A stretch of 13,626 nt of DNA from Candidatus Cloacimonadota bacterium. Its GTDB lineage: Bacteria > Cloacimonadota > Cloacimonadia > Cloacimonadales > Cloacimonadaceae. A program made the translations under genes and the position numbers. Within the stretch, counting starts at the first letter, position 1. Each line of letters starts with the position of its first letter. The stretch is from the NCBI GenBank assembly GCA_023392795.1, contig JAEWNJ010000140.1:1-13626 (forward strand), read 5' to 3'. Positions 1 to 7,900 of this stretch are shown one piece after another. The notes below the pieces were generated by a model that saw only the letters and a list, made by a program, of their open reading frames with translations, did no database searches and had not been told where the DNA came from.

Positions 1-1
1 A

Positions 2-448
2 AGCCCATACTACCTGGGCAAAGTGCGCATTGTTCCTTCACTAAGAGGGCATTTTGCCAGCTATCAGCGCTTTGACACTCAGCAGGCCGATCTGGCTATG
101 CGGATGGACAGCGATGATCTCAGCGCATCTTACAGCTATTCCCTGCTCTACCACGATGATGATTCCATCGGCAGCGACCACGATGAGCAAATCCACAGTT
201 TCAGCCTTGGCGTCCGAGTGTTCAAACAGAGCTGGCTCACTGCCTACCTCCATCTCGGGGATCAAGCATGGTGGACCAGCCCCTACATGGTGGTCTATGA
301 CGATTTTGAAGCCGATAACACCGTTTACGGTCTATCCCTTTCCACCCCCATCCACAAGAAGTTTAATCTGCTTTTGTACAGCCAATTAGGAGATAATGAA
401 GATGAGGCGGTTTTCAGTTCCTCACTCAGCCTTGCTTACAGCTATTAG
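2..448 (+). CDS. Outer-membrane beta-barrel protein, C-terminal part (5' end outside window)
   Basis: The reading frame is open from base 2, before the GTG at 23, and reads S-P-Y-Y-L-G-K into the rest of the protein. The gene therefore most likely starts upstream of the window and only the last 148 or so codons are present. What remains is a run of amphipathic beta strands about 10 residues long with alternating aromatic or hydrophobic and polar residues, separated by acidic turns (HDDDSIGSDHDE, YDDFEADN). It ends in the aromatic A-Y-S-Y. Such a strand pattern with a terminal aromatic residue is typical of outer-membrane barrels recognised by the BAM complex. It could be the barrel end of a YaiO/BcsC-like protein, but that is only a resemblance. 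The 3' end overlaps the next gene by 47 bp in another frame, so the two are probably co-transcribed and translationally coupled. A substrate or transport role cannot be assigned. Confidence 0.7.
   Translation, partial: SPYYLGKVRIVPSLRGHFASYQRFDTQQADLAMRMDSDDLSASYSYSLLYHDDDSIGSDHDEQIHSFSLGVRVFKQSWLTAYLHLGDQAWWTSPYMVVYDDFEADNTVYGLSLSTPIHKKFNLLLYSQLGDNEDEAVFSSSLSLAYSY
388..393 (+). promoter_or_regulatory. Shine-Dalgarno site selecting the lipoprotein start
   Basis: AGGAGA lies inside the last codons of the barrel gene. It leaves only 2 bases before the ATG at 396 but 8 before the ATG at 402. The second spacing is normal, so 402 is the better start; the two differ only by M-K at the N-terminus. 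Placement inside the upstream gene fits translational coupling. Confidence 0.6.
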
Positions 449-3140
449 TCTGCTGCTGCTGACCTTACTGACGTCCTGCAACAGGCGGGAAGACCTCCTC
501 CTGCCACCTAATCTGGACCCCAAGGAATACGTGATCTCAAACCGGATTCTGGTCTATGCCGACCATCTGATCCGCAGTGAAAATGACGACAGCTACCTCT
601 ATCTGCCTAAGGAAAGCATCTCGGATTCCCTCATCTGGTATGGCGATACCATCTATTTCAACAAAGTGGAATCCTTACTCCAGCGGGACAATCTGGTTCT
701 GGCTACAGGATCCTCTCAGCTGAGTAGCAGCTATCGCGTGATGGTTAGGCGCAATGATGACTGGGTATCCTTTGACAATGCTGCGGATTTTGCCACCATT
801 TACACAGACTTAAGCCATGCCATCAATCTGGGCAGGGCGGACCTCGTTTCATACGAATACCTGCTGGATGCACAAGGCGTGGATATCTATCCCTACGGTA
901 AGAAACGGGCATTCTTCAACATTGACGCCACCGGGGATTTCGCCCTGGCAAAGCTTGCGGGTTCCAATGAACTGCGTATCGGGCACTCCGAGAGTAGCAT
1001 ACAGGGCTTGCTGAAGGATGCGGATGCCACGCTCAGGATGTTCTTCCCTGTGGGGTACTCTGCCGAAATGGGCGAAACAGTGGTCCAATTGAAGAACGAG
1101 TTTGGCCCTTCCCAACTGCAAATCGTACAAGGGGTGTTTCCCGGCTTTGCCATGCTCAGCAAAGTGTTACAGATTACTACCCAAAACGCCGGAACCAGCA
1201 GCAATCCCCCCATTATCCACTACACATCGAGGGCACGAAAGAGCTTCGATACCAAATGGCTGAAGCTGCAGGAACAGCGGATCGACACCTGGGAATCCGC
1301 TGAAGACACCTGGGTTTTTGAAGGTGACACCCTGATCAGCTTTGTGAACGGCAGCGGCAACTATGCTCTGCTTCAGCCTCTTAGCGGGCAGGACAATCTG
1401 CGCCTGAGCCTGGACGGCAGCTACCGCCAGATCTATCTGCAGGATATGTGGCTGGATCTGAAGGATCTGAATGAGCCCGGGATCGAGCTGCAGATCAGCG
1501 CCAATCCCCCCATACCCGATATTATGCAGGATTACTTTACCAATAAACCCTACAACTATAACGGCAAACTTGAATCCTATGAAGTCCTGTTCTTAGACGG
1601 CGAGCAGATTCTGCAAAGTCTGCCTGATGACGGATGGCTGGAATTTGGCTTTTACACAGAGTCCTCAAATCCCTCCAACAACCGTCTGATGCGCGTCTAT
1701 CGCGATGGCTCGCGGGATATCTTCAGCTACAAAAGCTTCGCCGATGCCTATGATGCGTCTCATTTCTCGGTGAACGATTCCTTTGTCTATAGCGGGATCA
1801 GCGCTTCCGGCAGATATCTCTTTGCTGATATCTACGAGAACAACAGTGTCAACCGAGTCCCCTGCCTGAAGGATGAGCTTTATTTGCAGATGGAAAGAAC
1901 CACCGTCAGTTACCTGGATGCCAATCCTCCTTGCAATGCCGTGGTTCTGGAATACAATCAGGGTGGGCACGGTGCTCATCCCTGGATTAGCGGGCAACCC
2001 TATACCCTGACCGGCGCCGAGACCATTATGAAGATCTCGACCACCGGAGGCAGAGCGGACGCTTTACCACAGAATCTCTTCCTGCAAACCGCTGTCAGCG
2101 GCAATCCCCAATCCGTCATCAATCACTCCGTACAAGCTGACTATCCGAAGTTTATCCGTTACAATAAGAGCGACTCCCTGCAGCATAATACATTCCTGCA
2201 TGCCGGCGGAATCCTGAGCATCTCTCCCGCCTATGCGGGCTACCTGATCGACGCTGAAGAGCTTGCCGCCATTGGCGATACCCGCGATCTGGCCATGTTT
2301 CCCAAAATGATCTTTGACGACTTCGACATCGAGGTGTATCTAAACTCCGCTAATGCAATGCCTCAAAGCACCCTGCGTATTGCCAGAAGCACTGCTCTGA
2401 ACGACCCCTATCAGGTGCTGCAGGATCAGTATGATCTTAGCTACCTCAGCCCCGCCTACAGTTTTGACATGCTGAATAACGCCTCATTTTATCAGAGTTT
2501 CAGCCCCTACATCCGCATCAAGCACCAATCCCGCAGCCAGGATCTCCTGATCTCGGTCTCCAATGAGGAGCATTACCGCGTCTACAGCTATCCCGAGGGC
2601 GATGCTGCCGATGGCTGGCATTTCCTCAATAGCGACGGGCACTATGCCTTCTCTTTGCCCTATGATGCCCAGTATGCCATAGTAAAGGACATGAATCCAC
2701 ATGACGCTGCTCAGATCAGCCTCAGTGCAGGTCAGGATGGCCATCTGTCACTGTACCAGGCCCAGGTATATATGCCGGAAGAGCAGATTGGCAGCAGCAT
2801 AGCGGCAGGCAGCATAGTCAAGTTGGAACACCTTGATAGCATCCCCGGAGGCACCGATTCCCGTTCGGCGTACCGGCTTGGCATCACCGACCCGCAGCAG
2901 AACACCCTGCAGCCAGACTTCTTTGAGCAAACGATCGAGGCCTGGCCATACCTGTACCTTCCCGTACCGGATTTTGCCCCCGGACAGCCTCTGAGAGTGT
3001 TTTACAGGGATTCTTCCGGCAATACCCAGGAACTAAGCCAGGTGGATAGCTTCAGCGACTTCCCCGATAGCGAGTTCATCGTCATTGGAAACTGCGCGGT
3101 AGTCTTCATCAATAATCCGGGATTGTTTTATACCCAATGA
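402..3140 (+). CDS. Large repeat-built lipoprotein of unknown function
   Basis: Starting at 402 the protein has 912 residues; an in-frame ATG at 396 would give 914. The N-terminus is basic (MRRF), then a hydrophobic stretch ends in L-L-T-S-C, a good lipobox. Cys26 (Cys28 in the longer version) should be lipidated by the Lgt/Lsp pathway and anchor the protein to the outer or inner membrane. The mature part is beta-rich and I do not recognise a family. It contains six copies of a weak motif (hydrophobic-rich strand, G-x-Y/F, hydrophobic) at about residues 182, 323, 474, 616, 760 and 900 of the long version. This implies about six repeats of 140-150 residues filling the whole chain. No sorting domain of the kind on the minus-strand genes is present. 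Overlap with the barrel gene upstream suggests the two products work together in the envelope. An intrinsic terminator follows at once. Confidence 0.85.
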   Translation: MRRFSVPHSALLTAISLLLLTLLTSCNRREDLLLPPNLDPKEYVISNRILVYADHLIRSENDDSYLYLPKESISDSLIWYGDTIYFNKVESLLQRDNLVLATGSSQLSSSYRVMVRRNDDWVSFDNAADFATIYTDLSHAINLGRADLVSYEYLLDAQGVDIYPYGKKRAFFNIDATGDFALAKLAGSNELRIGHSESSIQGLLKDADATLRMFFPVGYSAEMGETVVQLKNEFGPSQLQIVQGVFPGFAMLSKVLQITTQNAGTSSNPPIIHYTSRARKSFDTKWLKLQEQRIDTWESAEDTWVFEGDTLISFVNGSGNYALLQPLSGQDNLRLSLDGSYRQIYLQDMWLDLKDLNEPGIELQISANPPIPDIMQDYFTNKPYNYNGKLESYEVLFLDGEQILQSLPDDGWLEFGFYTESSNPSNNRLMRVYRDGSRDIFSYKSFADAYDASHFSVNDSFVYSGISASGRYLFADIYENNSVNRVPCLKDELYLQMERTTVSYLDANPPCNAVVLEYNQGGHGAHPWISGQPYTLTGAETIMKISTTGGRADALPQNLFLQTAVSGNPQSVINHSVQADYPKFIRYNKSDSLQHNTFLHAGGILSISPAYAGYLIDAEELAAIGDTRDLAMFPKMIFDDFDIEVYLNSANAMPQSTLRIARSTALNDPYQVLQDQYDLSYLSPAYSFDMLNNASFYQSFSPYIRIKHQSRSQDLLISVSNEEHYRVYSYPEGDAADGWHFLNSDGHYAFSLPYDAQYAIVKDMNPHDAAQISLSAGQDGHLSLYQAQVYMPEEQIGSSIAAGSIVKLEHLDSIPGGTDSRSAYRLGITDPQQNTLQPDFFEQTIEAWPYLYLPVPDFAPGQPLRVFYRDSSGNTQELSQVDSFSDFPDSEFIVIGNCAVVFINNPGLFYTQ

Positions 3141-3144
3141 AGAC

Positions 3145-3172
3145 GCGGGGGATAGTAGCTCCCCCGCTTTTT
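3145..3172 (+). terminator. Intrinsic terminator of the barrel-lipoprotein operon
   Basis: A perfect 8-bp stem (GCGGGGGA with TCCCCCGC) encloses a 7-base loop and is followed directly by five T. It begins 4 bases after the lipoprotein stop codon. The GC-rich stem plus U tract is a textbook rho-independent terminator for the plus strand. Confidence 0.9.
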
Positions 3173-3247
3173 AATCTTCGTGTTTCCCCTGCACTCATCC
3201 GCAGGCTGCCCCCTTCAGGCTCTTGATCAGGCGGTAATCACACCTCT

Positions 3248-3274
3248 ATCAAGCCTTAATTGTTAAGGCTTGAT
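3248..3274. repeat. Perfect 12-bp inverted repeat, 3-base loop
   Basis: ATCAAGCCTTAA and TTAAGGCTTGAT flank TTG. As RNA it forms a strong hairpin from either strand. Neither strand has a U tract after it, so it is not a classic intrinsic terminator. It lies about 130 bp past the stop of the minus-strand operon and about 75 bp past the plus-strand terminator. Likely roles are a 3' end stabiliser or backup terminator for the minus operon, or a protein-binding palindrome. Confidence 0.6.
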
Positions 3275-3401
3275 TAGGTCTTGATCCGAAAGTGACTAAC
3301 GCCGTCAAAAGGGGACCATACATGAGCGACAGGTCTACTATCTGGTAAAGCGACAACTGTTTACCACATCATCGGTTACAGGGCATCAGTTACTGAAGTG
3401 A

Positions 3402-4964
3402 CTAATACAGGATCACCTTGCGGGATGTACGCTGATCCCCTGTTTGCAGGGACAACAGATATATTCCTGAACCCAGCCTGGCTCCACGCGCGTCGCGCCC
3501 GTCCCAATCCAGGGTCAAGCTGCCTTTGGCGTTTCCGCAACGTTTATACACGCATTCTCCCTTCAGGTTATACACCTTCAGTTCGTAATCCTCAGGGGTG
3601 TCCTTGAACTGCATATCGATGCTGATCTGATCCCGGAAAGGATTGGGATAGGCAGAGCTAATGCCAAAAGCAGCAGGAGTTTGAGTAACATCATGATTAC
3701 TAACTGGAAAAACGTACTCTGCCTCTTGAATCTGGCTCGGAGCCCAACCATACAAAAACGCGCGCGCCTTCACCAATGTGCTGTCTGACAAGGCAATGGG
3801 ACCGGAATAAAGGGGAGAAGAGCTTGTGGGATCTTCACCATTCAGAGTATAGCGGATTTGAGCGTCCTGAGTGATACAACTGATATGCAGCGATACCGGT
3901 TCTTCATAGCTCCCCCCGGGCGGGGAAAAGACAGGCATAGCCACGTAGTTAGTGATGGTGTAGGTACGTGAGCTCATCAGGCTGGGATACCATCCATCCA
4001 TAAAAGCCTTAGCCTTCACTGTGGTAGTGGCGCTCAAAGGCAAGCTGAACTGCCCGGTATAGAGCTCAGACTCCAGGGTAGGCATGCTGCCGTCCATGGT
4101 AAAGCGGATCTGCGCACCAGTATGATTTGTGCTAAGAGTAATCTCAGTAGTGGGAGGGTATACACCGGGACCAGGGTTAAAACCAACCGATTGTAATTGG
4201 TGCATAGCACCCCCGGGATTGATCAAGTACATATTGTCCGGATAGGAGCCAAGTGAATTATCCATTACAAGGTGTAGTCCCTGGGCAGCATGGTTCATGT
4301 TTTGCTGATCGTAATCCCATACAATGAAGTTCACCAATTCGCCAATAGACGCAGTAAAAACCTGCAGCAAACAGCCGGGAACCCCATCCACCACTTGAAT
4401 AGGAGCTTTCCCACGCAACACCTGGGTACCGTTGTCGTCCACCACTGCCGCAATCACATCGCCCGTAGCAGCCGGTACATCCTGGATATACACGCATGCC
4501 ATGATGCTCATGCTACCGGGTAAGACCACCGGCTGTCCCCAGGGATCGGCTATCAGACTGGTGCTTTCGGCAGCAATCTGATATAGGGAATCGGGATAGT
4601 GTCCCACGATGCCGTTTACCTCGGAAACCATAGTTTGCGCTACGCCCACGGGATTTTGAGAGCTTTGATCCCATACGCGGAAGATGATCTCTTCACCCCC
4701 AGTTTCGGTGTATATCTGCAGCAAACAGGCGGCAATTCCGTCATTCACCTGCACGGGAGTTTTCCCCCGCAGTTGAGTAACGCCGTTCGTCTGGACAAAA
4801 GCGGCAAGCATGTCTCCTGCAGCCGCGGGGATGTTATTTACGCTCACCTCCGCCATCACAGTCATGCTATAGGATAATATTGCAGGCTGTCCCCAGGGAT
4901 CCGTGGCGTGGATGGCCGAACTCAGGATCATGAGGATTAACAGGATCAGATACTTCGTTTTCAT
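3402..4964 (-). CDS. T9SS cargo protein with two LRG modules and two CHB_HEX-type beta domains
   Basis: 520 residues. Residues 1-20 form a signal peptide (MKTK, hydrophobic core, S-A-I-H-A). Two tandem modules of about 118 residues follow (22-133 and 140-250), each opening with DPWGQP and containing an A-x-x-GD motif, LRGK and a C-LLQ strand. Residues 260-337 and 342-419 are two copies of the chitobiase/beta-hexosaminidase C-terminal type beta domain, with I-R-F/Y-T-M/L-x-G and T/L-V-K-A-K/R-A-F. The end, 434-520, is a type A sorting domain (AYPNPF, KVYNLKG, SGIYLLSL), so the protein should cross the outer membrane by T9SS. It ends in ...KVILY, where the other cargo proteins here end in ...LK. 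The start lies 14 bp after the stop of the preceding gene, behind a run of seven G. No catalytic domain is visible; a surface adhesin or substrate-binding protein is inferred. The two CHB_HEX-type domains do not by themselves imply chitin activity. Confidence 0.88.
   Translation of the reverse strand: MKTKYLILLILMILSSAIHATDPWGQPAILSYSMTVMAEVSVNNIPAAAGDMLAAFVQTNGVTQLRGKTPVQVNDGIAACLLQIYTETGGEEIIFRVWDQSSQNPVGVAQTMVSEVNGIVGHYPDSLYQIAAESTSLIADPWGQPVVLPGSMSIMACVYIQDVPAATGDVIAAVVDDNGTQVLRGKAPIQVVDGVPGCLLQVFTASIGELVNFIVWDYDQQNMNHAAQGLHLVMDNSLGSYPDNMYLINPGGAMHQLQSVGFNPGPGVYPPTTEITLSTNHTGAQIRFTMDGSMPTLESELYTGQFSLPLSATTTVKAKAFMDGWYPSLMSSRTYTITNYVAMPVFSPPGGSYEEPVSLHISCITQDAQIRYTLNGEDPTSSSPLYSGPIALSDSTLVKARAFLYGWAPSQIQEAEYVFPVSNHDVTQTPAAFGISSAYPNPFRDQISIDMQFKDTPEDYELKVYNLKGECVYKRCGNAKGSLTLDWDGRDARGARLGSGIYLLSLQTGDQRTSRKVILY
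4221..4901 (-). repeat. Tandem duplication of a 354-bp (118-codon) unit
   Basis: The two N-terminal modules of the 520-residue protein still share DNA-level anchors at constant spacing. GGCTGTCCCCAGGGATC occurs at 4531-4547 and 4885-4901, and CTGCAGCAAACAG at 4362-4374 and 4716-4728 (plus-strand reading). Both pairs are exactly 354 bp apart, which is 118 codons, so the second module arose by an in-frame tandem duplication. Confidence 0.75.
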
Positions 4965-4969
4965 GCGTA

Positions 4970-4976
4970 CCCCCCC
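4970..4976 (-). promoter_or_regulatory. Homopolymeric G7 in place of a standard ribosome site
   Basis: The 14-base gap between the 1102- and 520-residue genes reads, on the minus strand, AAGC then seven G, then TACGC, followed by ATG. The G run is the only candidate for pairing with the 16S rRNA tail and sits 5 bases before the start. A homopolymer here could slip, which would change the spacing. Confidence 0.4.
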
Positions 4977-4978
4977 GC

Positions 4979-7900
4979 TTATTTCAACAGCAGCAATTTG
5001 CGGGATTGATTAGTCTTTCCATCCTGCAAGCGACAGAAATACACGCCGGAAGGCATTTTATGCCCACTGTCATCGCATCCGTCCCAAGCCAGATTGATGG
5101 CTCCCGTGGGCGCTTTGCCCTGCAACAGGGTTCTTACTATTTGTCCGCGCACATTATAGATGGCCACTTTGACAAGGTCCTTGCTACTGCCTACAGTGAG
5201 AGTGATATTGGTGCCATGATTAAAGGGATTGGGATAGGCTCTGCCCAATGCGGTGTTGAGTTCCGGAGTTTCGGGATCCCCGGTCTGCAAGGCGAAGAAT
5301 ATCCCTGCCTGATAGTCTCCCACGATGCTGCCGGGTTCTGTGGACAGCCCGGGTTGCATCGCCAGGGTGTTGCCATCTGCCTTAACCAGCTTGAAAGCAA
5401 CCGCTTCATCGCTTTGATCGGTAAAGATTTGTACTAGAGCTCCCAATTGACCGTCAATCTGCCTCAGCGTTGCGCTACCGCGCAGTTCATCACCGACGAA
5501 TGCCATCACCTGATCACCGGCGGCAGCACCTTCACCAAAGCTCAAAAGGACACTTTGACTATTGGATTTGAACACCGGGTTCTGAAGGTTCTCATTCCCT
5601 GCAAAGACAGGTGCTTCATGTCTTGATATCGAAGGATAGATCAGTTCAGCAGCAGAGTAAAGCTTCATCCAATACGCTTTTCCGGGTGACAGGAAGTTCA
5701 GAGTGCTGTAAGGATTACCGGGTTCATATACTCCCTCGGTTCCCTTCACCTGAATCAGGTTGTTGCTGATGGAAGCGACTGCGGCCTCTACCGGAATGAG
5801 ACTCGCAGGATAATAGCCAACCAGATTCCAGCCCTCGGCTAGCGCCAGAGGAGTATCGTGGGAAATGGGGATGCCCAGCACTTCCAATTCTGTCGGCGAG
5901 TTCATGTTTATACAATAGCCTGATCCGTCGGTCAGAGCGGTTAGCGTGCTATACGGATTCCCTGGTTCAAATATCCCCTCGGGGCTTTTGATGGATTGCA
6001 CATTGTCCATGATATCGCCAAAAACGGCAGACACATCCGCATTGGTGGGATGGACATTCAGGGAAAAGAGGTTCCAGCCCGTGTTTAGCGAAACAGTCTG
6101 TTCCTGAGCCTGGTAAGCGTGCAACCAGAACAGGCTGTCCGGCCATGCGCCTACTGTACCGTTCACGATTGTGGTAAGAGTTTCGACAGCATCGTAAACG
6201 ATAGCATTTTGGGCTCTGAATACTTTGAAAAACACTTCTTCATCATCGCTTTCCGTATAGATTTGCATCAGGCAGCCTGCTACCCCTGAATCGATCTGAA
6301 GGGTTTCTTTCCCCCGCAATTGAGGTACTCCGTTCACTTCCACATACGCGGCAAGCACATCGCCGTCAGAAGCAGCCTGGTCATTTATCTCTACGCCGGC
6401 CATCAAGGTCATGCTGCTGCTAAGAACCAGCGGAACGCCAAAGGGATCAATCGGCTGGTAATTACTGACGGGGAACACTATTTCCAACTCGGCAAACATC
6501 ACAGCACCGCCATCATTGGTCGGATGTGCAGGGGGACTAATGGCATTTGCTCCCCAGGTGTAATCGTCATAGAACATCAGACCGATGCGTCCGATTTTAT
6601 TCTCACCCTGCATCCCCACATACTTCACTTTGTCAGCAGGATACACCCACATCGGCTTGATGCCGTCAAAGGCAGGAGTATCTACATTGTTCAGAATGAT
6701 GGGTTCACTCCAGCTATTACCCTGATCCACAGATACAGCAATGAAGATCTCAGGGCTATCGTCATATTGGTTATAGTCATTATTCACGTACTCGTTAGCA
6801 CACTTGGCCCGGTAGCTGTCCTGCCACACGGCAACCATCATACCCTGGTCGTTTACTTCGCTCAGCTTGATGTTGTTATAATGAAACATCATGGCGTCGG
6901 TGTGAAGTTCTTCGTTCCAATGTGGGAAGGGAAAGATCAGTTTGTGATCCAGTACCAAACTCCCGTCACCGGGATCTACGTACTCGGGCTCACCCCATGG
7001 AGCCTGAGTATCCCAGGGCGTATAAGCATCGTTAAAATCGTCTGAGGGATCTTTGCGGGGATAGATCTCTGAGATACTGAAACTATTTGTCGCTGGATCA
7101 AAGATCATAGATTTGACCGTGTAAAAATCTGAAAAAGCAGAACCCTGAGTGGTGGAAACCGTCCACAATCCTGATACATGAATCCTCCCAGCATTATCCA
7201 CAACAGCATTTAGATGGCTGCTATTTTGGATTGCCCAATGCAGATCACTGTCTGGGATTGCAGATCCGTTACTGCCACTGAAGTAGCCGGATCCTCCTGG
7301 TGTCTGAGGGGGATTACAGATTGGGATGTGGCTGTAATCGCTGATTCTAGTCCAGGTTCCCGCTCCGTAGTTATCACATTTGAACACACAAAAATCTTCT
7401 TCATCCAGATAAGTACCATTTAGATCTTCTGTAAAGTGGTAACCGGAGTAATAGATATTGCCCAGATTATCCACACTGAACGCATGGAATGGGCGACGCC
7501 AGGTAGTATCTACATTCCATTGGTCCATTTCCGGAATGCTGGTGTAGCTCCATACCAGAGGTTGGCTGGATTCTAACATATCACCATCGAAATCTGCATA
7601 GGCTATTTTGACGTTCTCGCTGGGGCCATAGCTGTGAGAAACGCTATTTCTGGCCAGCACATAGACACGTCTTTTATTGGCTATGGGAGACGGCCCCACC
7701 TGCACAGAGGGCCAGATAAACTCGTTGTCGTAGGTGGAGCCGGTATTTGTTTGTACGACACTTGGATTGTCGATCACGGTTTGTATCTCATTGAACAGAC
7801 CTGCCAACCCGTAGATGAATGCATCCGACACAAAGCGAACTTCATATTCTACGTCTGTATCGGAATTCATGTGCCAGGCGTACATGGGTTTACCTGACAC

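Larger units (their letters stand above)
3141..3401. other. Convergent intergenic region
   Basis: These 261 bp separate the ends of two converging operons. Besides the plus-strand terminator they contain a perfect 12-bp palindrome (3248-3274), extra copies of TCTTGATC at 3221-3228 and 3279-3286, and a weaker hairpin TGGTAAA/TTTACCA (3343-3349 with 3360-3366, 10-base loop). A direct repeat AAGTGACTAA lies at 3290-3299 and 3396-3405, the second copy covering the stop codon of the minus-strand gene. I see no convincing gene here. Confidence 0.6.

Noticed and set aside
3343..3366. Hairpin TGGTAAA / TTTACCA as terminator of the minus operon
   Set aside because: The stem is AT-rich, the loop is 10 bases and no U tract follows on the minus strand, so it is too weak to call.
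3954..4187. Chitinase or hexosaminidase activity of the 520-residue protein
   Set aside because: The CHB_HEX-type domains are accessory beta domains found in many non-enzymes, and no glycosidase catalytic domain is present.
6320..7045. 241-codon plus-strand open frame opposite the 1102-residue gene
   Set aside because: Antisense to a well-supported coding region, His- and Ile-rich composition typical of a reverse-complement shadow.
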